From positions 1 to 7,129 of the forward strand of contig CAWHNT010000003.1 of assembly GCA_963830775.1 (NCBI GenBank): a stretch of DNA of 7,129 bases. Reading direction: 5' to 3'. This DNA is from CAWHNT01 sp963830775 (GTDB lineage Bacteria > Pseudomonadota > Alphaproteobacteria > Geminicoccales > Geminicoccaceae). The notes under the pieces were generated by a model that did no database searches, was not told the DNA's origin, and was given only the letters and a program-made list of their open reading frames with translations. Both the position numbers and the translations under genes were made by a program. The first letter of the stretch is position 1. Each line of letters begins with the position of its first letter. This document shows, piece by piece, positions 1 through 6,881 of this stretch.

Positions 1-263
1 ACACGAACTATTTCGGCATCTTCGTCCCCAAGGACGTCCCCCCTGAGGTGCTGGCCACGCTGGATCAGGTCTGGAAGGACACGATCGTCAACTCCGAGGC
101 CCTGAAGAAGTACGCGAGCTCACGCGGTGCCCTGTTCCTGCCGGCATCGGGGGCAGAGGCCCAGGAAGCCGTGCAGCCGGCGATCCGGCGTGCTGCCTGG
201 GTGATCCAGGACAGCGGCAAGGCCAAGGTCTCGCCGGAGAAGCTCGGCATCCCGCGGCTCTAG
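1..263 (+). CDS. tctC: TctC/Bug-family tricarboxylate transport solute-binding protein, C-terminal part only
   Basis: This is the last 86 or so codons of a periplasmic solute-binding protein of the TctC (Bug) family; the rest lies before the window. The frame is open from base 3 to a TAG at 261-263. In this family the protein catches a carboxylate or similar small acid in the periplasm and delivers it to the TctAB membrane pair. The visible part starts with a strand reading NYFGIFVPKDVPPEV, followed by a helix around LDQVWKDTIVNSEALKKYA. This matches the conserved C-terminal lobe, where a GxxVPKGTP-like strand precedes the final helices. The family identity rests mainly on that motif and on the tctB and tctA genes directly downstream. 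The GTG at 48 lies inside the domain and is not the true start. No frameshift is seen in this part. Confidence 0.85.
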   Translation, partial: TNYFGIFVPKDVPPEVLATLDQVWKDTIVNSEALKKYASSRGALFLPASGAEAQEAVQPAIRRAAWVIQDSGKAKVSPEKLGIPRL

Positions 264-265
264 CC

Positions 266-742
266 TTGGATCTGCGCCGGGCGGACCTCGTCGCCTCCAT
301 CCTGTGGATGGGCCTCGGGCTGGTCGTGGTCCAGCAGTCCTGGACCATGGACCGGCTCGAGGCCCAGGGTGCCGACCCCTGGTCGGTCCCCGGCTTGGTC
401 CCGGGTATCCTGGGCGCCGTCCTGGTGCTCCTCGGCGTGGCGCTGCTGCTGCGCTCGCTCCGGACTGCTCCCGCTTCAGGCGCAGAGCCGCGCGAGCGGG
501 AGGGCCGGCACCGGCTCGCCGTGACGCTCCTGCTCTGCCTCGTCTTCGTCTTCGGCCTGCTCGGCCAGGGCCTGCCGTTCTGGCTGGCGGCGGCCCTGTT
601 CGTGGGCGTCTTCGTCGCGATCTTCATCTGGCGCGAGCGCGGGCCCGCCCGCAGCCTCCTGACGGCTGCGGTCTACGGTCTCGCAGCCGGTGCGGCCATC
701 CACCTCCTGTTCCAGGAAGTCTTCCTGGTGCGCCTGCCCTGA
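266..742 (+). CDS. tctB: TctB-family small membrane subunit of a tripartite tricarboxylate transporter
   Basis: The protein is 158 residues, the usual size for TctB, the small four-helix subunit that pairs with TctA in the inner membrane. Hydrophobic segments lie near residues 8-25, 43-64, 85-101 and 103-122, with a weaker one at 132-150. The segment GADPWSVPGLVPGILG (residues 35-50) is the family's typical loop leading into the second helix. I chose the TTG at 266 because it keeps the first helix and the conserved RRADL start; the next start, ATG at 308, would cut the helix. TTG lies two bases after the tctC stop and has no good ribosome site, so translational coupling is likely. The stop TGA (740-742) shares one base with the tctA start. 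This is one of the few genes here with no frameshift. Confidence 0.88.
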   Translation: MDLRRADLVASILWMGLGLVVVQQSWTMDRLEAQGADPWSVPGLVPGILGAVLVLLGVALLLRSLRTAPASGAEPREREGRHRLAVTLLLCLVFVFGLLGQGLPFWLAAALFVGVFVAIFIWRERGPARSLLTAAVYGLAAGAAIHLLFQEVFLVRLP

Positions 743-2271
743 TGCCTGAAGGATTGGCCCTCTTCGGCCAGGCGATCTGGCACTTCATCACGCCCTTTAC
801 CCTGGCGACCGCCATGGGGGCGTGCCTCGTCGGGATCGTGATCGGGGCACTCCCAGGGCTCACGGCGACCATGGGCGTGGCGCTGATGACCACGCTCACG
901 CTCGGGCTCGAGCCCTCGCTGGCCCTCCTCATCCTCGTCTGCACCTATGTCGGCGCCATCTACGGCGGCAGCCGCAGCGCCATCCTGCTCAACATCCCGG
1001 GCACGCCCGCCAGCGCTGCGAGCTGCCTCGACGGCCACGCGCTGGCGCGCCAGGGCATGGCCGGCCAGGCCATGGGCATCGCCACCTCGGGCTCGGTCAT
1101 CGGCACCTGGATCGGCATGCTGTTCCTGGCACTCCTGACACCCGTCCTGGGCGAGGCCGCCCTCGAGCTTCGGCTCCTACGAGTTCTTCTGGCTCGCCGT
1201 CTTCGGCGTGGTCATCTCCGGCAATCTCACCGGCGGCGACCCGCTCAAGGGCTGGCTCGCCGGCTTCCTCGGCCTGCTGCTCGCGATGGTGGGGCAGGAG
1301 AGCATCCACGCCTACGCGCGTTTCACCTACGGCATCCCGGAGCTCATGGGCGGCTTCGGCCTGATCCCCGCACTCGTCGGCGCCTTCGGCTTCGCCGAGG
1401 TGCTGAGCGCCATGCGCGAGCGGCCGCAAGCCTTCACCATCAACCGCTTCGACACCGTCGTCCCCAGAATTCGCGACGTGCTGCGCTACTGGCGCACCAT
1501 CATCCGCTCGGGGGTGATCGGCACCTTCATCGGCATCGTGCCGGGCGTGGGCGAGGACGTCGCAGCCTGGACCTCCTACGCCGCCGCCAAGCGGGCCAGC
1601 CGCGAGCGCGAGAAGTTCGGCAAGGGCTCGGTCGAGGGGCTGATGGCGGCCGAGACCGGCGACAATGCCTGCGTGCCGGGTGCGGTCATCCCGGTCCTGA
1701 CGCTGGCCGTGCCCGGGCTCCGCTCCCGCTGCCGTGCTGCTCGCCGCCATGCTGATCCACGGCGTGCGGCCCGGGCCCACGATCATGCTGGAGGCCCCCA
1801 CCTTCGTCTACGAGGTGGTGGCCATGATGCTGCTGGCGAGCCTCGGCATCCTGTTCTTCGGCCTCGTGCTGACCAGGCCCCTGGTCCGCATCCTGCTGGT
1901 CCCGCGCGTCTACGTCATGCCGGTCGTCTTCGTCCTCTGCACGGTGGGCTCCTTCGCCATCGCGTCGCGGGTCTTCGACGTCTGGACGATGATCGGCTTC
2001 GGCCTCCTGGGCTACGCTTCTGCGCCGGTTCGACTATCCGCTCGCGCCTCTGGTTCTGGGCATCGTGCTCGGCGACCTCCTGGACAAGAACTTCCGCCGC
2101 GGCCTCGTGCTGTCCGACGGGTCGTTCCTGCCCTTCCTCACCCGCCCGATCAGCCTCGTTCTCTGGCTCCTGATCGCGGTCATCGCGCTCTCCAGCCGTC
2201 CCCTGGGTCCGCGACCGCGCTGGGCGGCCTTGCGCCGCCGACGCGCCGCGCCGGCGCCGTCCGAGCCGTGA
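742..2271 (+). CDS. tctA: TctA-family large membrane subunit of a tripartite tricarboxylate transporter (three frameshifts)
   Basis: When three single-base insertions are ignored this encodes about 508 residues, the normal TctA length. TctA is the 10-12 helix channel that moves the substrate across the inner membrane, driven by an ion gradient. Family landmarks are GALPGLTAT (residues 35-43), GGSRSAILLNIPGTP (75-89) and a second glycine-proline loop, GIVPGVGED (264-272). The end reads DLLDKNFRRGLVLSDG, then a last helix and an Arg/Ala/Pro-rich cytoplasmic tail. The frame moves at about 1168 (extra C after GAG), at 1715-1717 (a GGG where GG fits) and at about 2016 (extra G after TAC). Removing one base at each gives ALEFGSYEFFWL, AVPGSAPAAVLL and GLLGYLLRRFDY, all as expected for the family. 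ATG at 742 overlaps the tctB stop in TGATG, typical of coupled translation. I treat the shifts as sequencing errors; a true pseudogene is possible but less likely. Confidence 0.9.
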
Positions 2272-2304
2272 CGCCCTGCCCCGCGAACGCAAGCGAGGCC
2301 CCCG

Positions 2305-3143
2305 ATGCAGGCACTCCGACCGGCTCTCGATCAACCTGGCGACCGTCCGCCAGCAGTGGGACATGCGCCAGGCCGTCGAGGCCTGCCTGCGGCACGGCAT
2401 CACGGCCATCGCCCCCTGGCGCGACCAGATCGCGAAGATCGGCCTCGAGCGAGGCGCGCCGGCTGGTCGAGGCCAACGGCCTCCGGGTCACCGGCGTATG
2501 CCGCGGCGGCATGTTCCCGGCCGCGGACCTGCAAGGCCGCCGAGCGGCGATCGACGACAACCGCCGGGCGATCGACGAGGCCGCAGCCCTGCGCGCCGAT
2601 TGCCTCGTGCTCGTCGTCGGCGGTCTGCCCGAGGGCTCGAAGGACATCGCCGCCGCGCGCGACATGGTGGCCGAGGGCATCGCCGCGGTCCTGCCGCACG
2701 CGCGGGCCTGCGGCGTGCCGCTCGCGATCGAGCCGCTGCATCCCATGTACGCGGCCGACCGGGCCTGCGTGAACACCCTGAAGCAGGCGCTGGACATCTG
2801 CGACGCCCTGGGCGGCGACGGCGTGGGCGTCGCGATCGACGTCTATCACGTCTGGTGGGACCCCGAGCTGCCGGCACAGCTCGCCCGCGCCGGGGCCGCC
2901 AACCGCATCCTGGCGCACCATATCTGCGACTGGCTGGTGCCGACGCGCGACCTCCTGCTCGACCGCGGCATGATGGGCGACGGCGTGATCGACCACCGCC
3001 GCATCCGGGCCGCGTTCGAGGCCGCGGGCTTCCACGGGCCGCAGGAAGTCGAGATCTTCTCGCGCGACGACTGGTGGCAGCGCGACGGCGACGACGTTCT
3101 GGCGACGTGTCTCGAACGATACGAGACGCTCTGCCGAGCCTAG
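2305..3143 (+). CDS. Sugar-phosphate isomerase/epimerase, AP-endonuclease-2-type TIM barrel (two frameshifts)
   Basis: The reconstructed protein has about 278 residues and belongs to the xylose isomerase-like TIM-barrel family (AP_endonuc_2). Members use one divalent metal to interconvert ketose and aldose sugars or epimerise sugar-like acids in the cytoplasm. The expected metal ligands are Glu142 (LAIEPLHP), Asp178 (VAIDVYHVWWD), His204 or His205 (LAHHICDW) and Glu249 (EVEIFS). The N-terminal strand LSINLATV and CRGGMFP (near residue 70) also fit. The frame shifts at 2320-2321 (extra C) and about 2447 (extra G); both corrections join family-like sequence. I chose ATG 2305 because GAGG at 2295-2298 lies six bases upstream; the later ATG 2363 would remove the first barrel strand. 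It starts 33 bases after tctA on the same strand, probably in the same operon. The substrate is unknown; hydroxypyruvate isomerase-like or inosose-type enzymes are alternatives within the fold. Confidence 0.85.
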
Positions 3144-3217
3144 CTCCCCGGCCGTGGCCGCCGGCACTGCTGACGCTGATCCTTGCGATCCACGCACTAC
3201 CGACAGCCGGCGCTGGC

Positions 3218-4373
3218 TCAGACCCGGTGCGCCTCGATGTAGTCGAGGTCGATGTCCTGCCCGAGACCAGGCTCGTCGCGCAGGCTGACGAGGCCGTCCG
3301 CGTCCATCTCGTCGTCGATCCGGCGCAGGTAGGCGGGCGGGCGGTCGTAATCGAGGAAGGGGTGCAGAAGGCCGCGCTCGTAGTAGGTCGTGTTGGCGAA
3401 TCGCGGCGCAGACCGCGAGATTGCCGGCCCCGGTGCCGTGCACCTCGACACGACATGCCGAAACCCTCGGCGATGCGGGCGCACTTCAGCGCCGGGCCGA
3501 TCCCGCCCACGTCCCACACCCCGGTGCGGAGCATGTCGCAGGCACCGCCCGCCGCCCACTCGGCGCGGGTCCAGTGCTTGCCCTCCATGCTCTCGGGCCC
3601 CAGCACATTGAGCTTGGTGAGGTTGGAGCTCAGCCAGCGGTAGGAGCCCAGCGAGGCTTCCTCCATCGGCTCCTCCATCCACAGGAACCCCAGCTCCTCC
3701 AGCCGCTGCCCGAGCCAGAGCGCATCGGCGCGCGAGTACCAGTGGTTGGGGTCGAGCATCAGCGGCATGTCGGGTCCGACCGCCTCGCGCACGGCCGCAC
3801 AGGCGCGCGTAATCGAGCCGCACGTCGGGGGCACCCGGGATCGGCGGCATCCAGGTGTGCAGCTTCACGGCCTTGTAGCCGCGCTCCTTCACCAGCCAGG
3901 CGGCGAAGCGGCCATAGTCCTCGGGCGTCCTGAGCCCGCCCTCGAGGTCGTCGCCGCACATGGTGCTGCCATAGGCGGGGATGCTTGTCGCGGTACCCGC
4001 CGAGCAGCTTCCAGACCGGCTGGCCCAGCTTCTTGCCGACGAGATCCCACAAGGCAAGCTCGACCGCGCACAAGACCCGGTCGGTGAGCCTGCCGCCGCT
4101 GCCGCGCTGCCACTTGTAGAGCGCGTACCAGTGCTTCTCGATCCGTAACGGGTCTGCGCCGAGCAGCACCGGACGCGCAAAGGCAGCTATGAGATCCTCC
4201 TCGAGAACGGCCGGAGCAGCAATCGCGTGTCCGACGGTGCCGTCATCACAGGTAATCGTGAGCAGCGCGTTCCTCGCCTCGCGAATGGGACCTGGATGGC
4301 TGTGCCCGTCTGAATCCCTTTGCGTATCTGCCTGGAAGGCGAAGACGCGCCTTTCCACGGTGACGATCTTCAT
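3218..4373 (-). CDS. Mandelate racemase/muconate lactonizing enzyme family protein, enolase superfamily (four frameshifts)
   Basis: The reconstructed protein is about 383 residues with the two-domain enolase-superfamily layout: an alpha+beta capping domain (residues 1 to about 130), then a modified TIM barrel. These enzymes take a proton from the carbon next to a carboxylate, and bacterial members are often sugar-acid dehydratases or racemases. Likely metal ligands are Asp207 (MLDPNHWY), Glu233 (WMEEP) and Glu260 (LGPES). The first catalytic pair is Lys170-x-His172 (AVKLHTW) rather than Lys-x-Lys. His311 lies in EVHGTGAGN, a typical C-terminal active-site loop. The C-terminus YYERGLLHPFLDYDRPPAYL matches a widespread, mostly uncharacterised subgroup, as far as I recall. 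Frame changes at 3983, about 3808, 3447 and 3399-3400 are each one extra base. ATG 4373 follows a perfect AGGAGG. The gene converges on the isomerase (74-base gap). Its exact reaction cannot be read from sequence. Confidence 0.88.
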
Positions 4374-4378
4374 GCTTC

Positions 4379-4384
4379 CCTCCT
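4379..4384 (-). promoter_or_regulatory. Shine-Dalgarno site of the enolase-family gene
   Basis: The minus strand reads AGGAGG here (CCTCCT on plus), five bases before the ATG at 4373-4371. This is the only perfect ribosome binding site in the window and it fixes the start of the enolase-family gene. The tct genes have none at their starts, so this gene is probably translated independently and strongly. Confidence 0.85.
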
Positions 4385-4387
4385 AAG

Positions 4388-4396
4388 CTCATTTGC
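4388..4396. repeat. Direct repeat CTCATTTGC, copy 1
   Basis: The nine bases CTCATTTGC occur here, four bases upstream of the enolase-gene Shine-Dalgarno site, and again at 4523-4531 in the same orientation. In such GC-rich surroundings this is a candidate pair of regulator sites for the gene, but it could be chance. Confidence 0.3.
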
Positions 4397-4522
4397 ACAC
4401 AACGCTCGGCCTTTCAGCGTCTCGCTGTACTCGGCTTGCAACTCGAGACGGTGGTAGATGTAGACGCCATGTCACAATCCGCTTCCGGCCGAAAGGAACG
4501 GCATTGCTGCAGGACTGACGAT

Positions 4523-4542
4523 CTCATTTGCTGAATGCAAAT
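4523..4542. promoter_or_regulatory. Direct repeat copy 2 inside an inverted repeat; possible operator
   Basis: CTCATTTGC (4523-4531) recurs here, and its ATTTGC part (4526-4531) pairs with GCAAAT at 4537-4542 across a five-base TGAAT centre. Short AT-rich dyads of this size upstream of a catabolic gene are typical of GntR- or LacI-type operators. No regulator gene lies in the window, so this is inference from symmetry and position only. Confidence 0.3.
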
Positions 4543-4630
4543 TTGGTTCACCTGGGCGCTGTAGCTCGGGCGGGCAAGGCGAAGTTCCTAGACTGGACGA
4601 GGGTCGATGCACTGAGACAGTCTCGCCTGA

Positions 4631-4669
4631 GCGACCACACAGCTGACGGCCACAGCCCTGAACGGTCGC
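4631..4669. repeat. Long-spaced inverted repeat after the terminase stop
   Basis: GCGACC (4631-4636) is the reverse complement of GGTCGC (4664-4669), with 27 bases between that include a smaller dyad. Two tight palindromes flank it: GAGACAGTCTC (4614-4624) and AAGCGACGCTT (4675-4685), the latter overlapping the stop of the terminase. There is no following T run on the minus strand, so this is not a standard intrinsic terminator. Confidence 0.25.
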
Positions 4670-4684
4670 ACTCTAAGCGACGCT

Positions 4685-6728
4685 TCATCGTAGCCAGTTT
4701 CTAAGCTCGCGCTCTGATCCGAGCCAGTTCCGGTCGCCCTCCATACGACGGGTGAACGGATTGTACCGGCGCCGCCGGGCCGGAGGCTCAGGCTCGGGCG
4801 GCTCCGGGGCTGGAGACGCTACCCCGGCCGGCGCAGGTGGCGGCGGCCTCCGCCCCAGCATTTCCGCCAGCTCCGCCCATCGCGCCTCGCTCATCCGGTC
4901 GAGCCCGACCACGGCAGCGGCAGCCCGGGCGTAGACGTAGCAGTCCAGCGCCTCGTTCCGCTCCCGGAGCTTCCGCCACTCCCGCCTGGCATAGCCCCTC
5001 CGGTCGCGCACCGTGACCAGCTGCTCGGCACAGAGCTGCAGGCACGTACTCGGCATCCACCCTGGGCAGGTGCACGTAGCCGGGGCAGCGCTCGCTGGGT
5101 GCGGGCCTGGCCTTGCGCAGGTTGTTGAACAGCTCGAGCTTGGCCATGCCGGTGGCCACCGCCCGCACCCTGGCCCCGCGCCGCAGCCGCTTGCCGCCGA
5201 GGGTGGCGTCCACGGCCGTGGGCAGGCCCGACGAGCGCCGCCCCGCGCTCCACACCTTTGACCGCGAACACGAGCGAGGCGCTCTGGGTCCGCACCCAGG
5301 CATAGACCTCCTGGGTGGCGTAGCCGCTGTCGATCGCCAGCCCCTTCAGCCGCAGCTCGGGGCCGGCCTCGCTGGGCCAGCTCTCGGCCACGAGGCGCGG
5401 CTGAGCTGCCTTCCAGACCTCGGGCCGGCCGGGGTCGCCCCGCGGCACCCGGTGCTCGACGAGCCAGCACTCCTTCTCCCGGCCCCAGGCCCAGACCGAG
5501 ACCTCGACCCGGTCCCGCTGCACGTCGGCACCCGCCGTGAGCAGGAGGCCACCCAGGGGCACCAGACCCTGCCAGCTGTCCTCGCGCCCGCTCCAGCAGC
5601 CGCTCCCAGTCCGGTGCCTCGCCGCTCTCGACCCAGCTCTCGCCCAGGACGGCGTTGACGAAGGCACGGTGGGTCTCCTCGGCTGCCTGGCCGCCTGCAG
5701 CTTCATGGCGGCGATCCTGGCCCAGCGAGCCAGCCCGGCGGGGCGTAGAGGGAGGAGATGTGGAACCCCACCGTGAGCGGGTCGGCAGCCGACGGCAGTG
5801 GGCCGCCACTCGCCCCTGGCCAGCATCCAGGCCTTGTGCCGCTCGGGGATGCGCTGCTCGCAAGCCTCGCAGGCGTAGGCTGCGGCTCGGGCCTGCCCTC
5901 CTCCCAGAGCAGGCGCTCGAAGCGCAGCCACTGCTGGTGGCCGCACAAGGGACAGGGCAGGAAGAAGTGCTGCTGGTCGGAGGCCTGGTACTCGCGCTCG
6001 ATCCGCGACAGGCCCTTGATGGTGGGCGTGGAGGCCAGGAAAAGCTTGCGGCGGTGGCCGAAGGTGAGCGTGCGCGCTTCGGCCAGAGCTACCGGATCGC
6101 CCTCCTCGTCGGCACTGGCCGGATAGGCATCCACCTCGTCGAGGAAGAGGTAGCGGGCCGGCAGCGAGCGCAGGCCCACGGCACTGTTGGCCCCGGTCAT
6201 GACCAGGATGCCGCCCGGGAACTCCTTGGCCAGCACGGTATTGCCGCTGTCGCGCGAGCGGGCGGGTGCCACCCGCTCGCGCAGGATCGGCGTGTCCTCG
6301 ATCAGGGTTGCCACACGCTGGCGGGAGAAGCGCTTGGCGAGCTCGACCGTGGGCTGGACGGCGAGGACGGGCCCCGGCGCATGATGGACGATGAAGCCCA
6401 GCCAGTTGTTGCCGGCCTCGGTGGCCCCGACCTGGGCCGCCTTCATGAACACCACCCGCTGGCAGGGGTGGGAGGGCGAGAGCGCCTCCATGATGGCGCG
6501 CAGGTAGGGCGTGCGGGCGGTGCGGTAGCGGCCGGGCTCGGCCGAGGCTCGGGGCGAGAGCACCCGGTGCTGGTCGGCCCAGTCGGCCACCGTGAGCGCC
6601 GGGTCAGGGGTGAGGCCCTCGGCCCAGGCGCGCAGGACCGCCTCGATGCTGCCGGTCTGCTCGGCCCGTCCCGGCGCAGGCGGGATCGGGGCGGAGCTGG
6701 GCGGGCTCGGCCAGGCGGTTGCGGACAT
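4685..6728 (-). CDS. Phage terminase large subunit, GpA family (seven frameshifts)
   Basis: The reconstructed protein has about 680 residues (lambda GpA has 641). It is the DNA-packaging motor, whose ATPase pumps phage DNA into the head and whose nuclease cuts concatemers. The Walker A-like segment is KAAQVGAT (residues 96-103) and Walker B is YLFLDEVD (193-200). Two CxxC pairs (259/262 and 287/290) form the zinc ribbon usual in this family. Nuclease-domain acidic residues include Asp402 (TAGADVQRDRVEV) and Asp467 (AIDSGYATQEVYAWVR). The end is a Pro/Glu/Arg-rich tail (about 626-656). Single-base deletions are inferred near 5884, 5725 and 5691. Single-base insertions are inferred at about 5793, 5587-5589, 5227-5229 and 5041-5042. 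ATG 6728 has no Shine-Dalgarno site, so the start is uncertain. No small terminase, gpW or portal gene adjoins it within the window. Sequencing error explains the breaks best, but decay in a dead prophage is possible here. Confidence 0.9.
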
Positions 6729-6768
6729 GGTGGTCGGGGGCGGTCGGAGGGGCGGATCTAAATGATGG

Positions 6769-6786
6769 CGAGCAAATTACTGCTCG
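6769..6786. repeat. Inverted repeat upstream of the terminase
   Basis: CGAGCA (6769-6774) and TGCTCG (6781-6786) are perfect reverse complements around a six-base AATTAC centre, 40 bases before the terminase start. It could be an operator, as it covers the candidate -10 box, or a small hairpin in a leader transcript. Confidence 0.4.
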
Positions 6787-6802
6787 ATGCGCGTGCAAGC
6801 AA
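6774..6802 (-). promoter_or_regulatory. Weak sigma70-like promoter candidate for the terminase
   Basis: On the minus strand TTGCTT (6802-6797) and TAATTT (6779-6774) are separated by 17 bases. Each matches the consensus at three of six positions. Transcription from here would leave a leader of roughly 40 bases before the ATG at 6728. The support is the spacing, the local AT richness and the overlapping palindrome; the boxes alone are weak. Confidence 0.22.
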
Positions 6803-6865
6803 ACTGGATCATAGCTCAGGACTACCTCTGATTGTTGTTGCTGAGTCCGGCAAATAGAAGCATTC

Positions 6866-6881
6866 CTGCTGCCGTCAGCAG
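6866..6881. repeat. Short hairpin-forming inverted repeat
   Basis: CTGCTG (6866-6871) and CAGCAG (6876-6881) flank a four-base CCGT loop. It makes a tight six-pair stem on either strand with no T run next to it, so its role is unknown. Confidence 0.35.

Larger units (their letters stand above)
4374..4684. other. Non-coding stretch between the enolase-family gene and the terminase
   Basis: This 311-base stretch has no gene I can support. It is richer in A and T than the coding parts and must hold the promoter of the minus-strand enolase-family gene. I could not find a convincing -35/-10 pair. It contains a repeated CTCATTTGC, an inverted repeat (4526-4542), and several small palindromes just after the terminase stop. 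It is also the junction between metabolic genes and a phage gene, so an old recombination point may lie here. No tRNA, integrase or clear attachment core is visible. Confidence 0.6.

Noticed and set aside
304..1755. Long plus-strand frame of 483 codons across tctB and tctA
   Set aside because: Its first part is a shadow of tctB in another frame; only the portion from 742 to about 1168 is real, as the first part of tctA, and after that it is out of frame again.
1168..2447. Programmed frameshifting as the reason for the breaks in tctA and the isomerase
   Set aside because: No slippery heptamer with a downstream structure is seen, the families do not use recoding, and many independent shifts per gene do not fit a programmed event.
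3148..3164. CCGGC...GCCGG hairpin between the two convergent genes as a terminator
   Set aside because: The stem is only five pairs with a seven-base loop and no T run on either side; such stems are frequent in GC-rich DNA.
2400..3443. Long minus-strand frame opposite the isomerase
   Set aside because: Apart from about 15 codons near 3400-3443 that belong to the enolase-family gene, it is the complement of the isomerase and shows Arg/Ala/Gly-rich shadow composition.
4370..4471. Open minus-strand frame of 33 codons whose TGA overlaps the enolase-gene ATG as ATGA
   Set aside because: It has no usable start codon, is bounded by a TGA at 4472-4474 and matches no family I know; chance openness is enough to explain it, though the frameshift rate leaves a little doubt.
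4555..4611. tRNA-like start (GGGCGCTGTAGCTCGGGCGG) followed by GGGTCGATGC
   Set aside because: The D-stem cannot pair, no anticodon arm forms, and there is no proper TTCGANNC loop or matching acceptor end.
5113..6761. Long plus-strand frames opposite the terminase
   Set aside because: They are low-complexity antisense shadows of a gene with clear ATPase and nuclease motifs on the minus strand.
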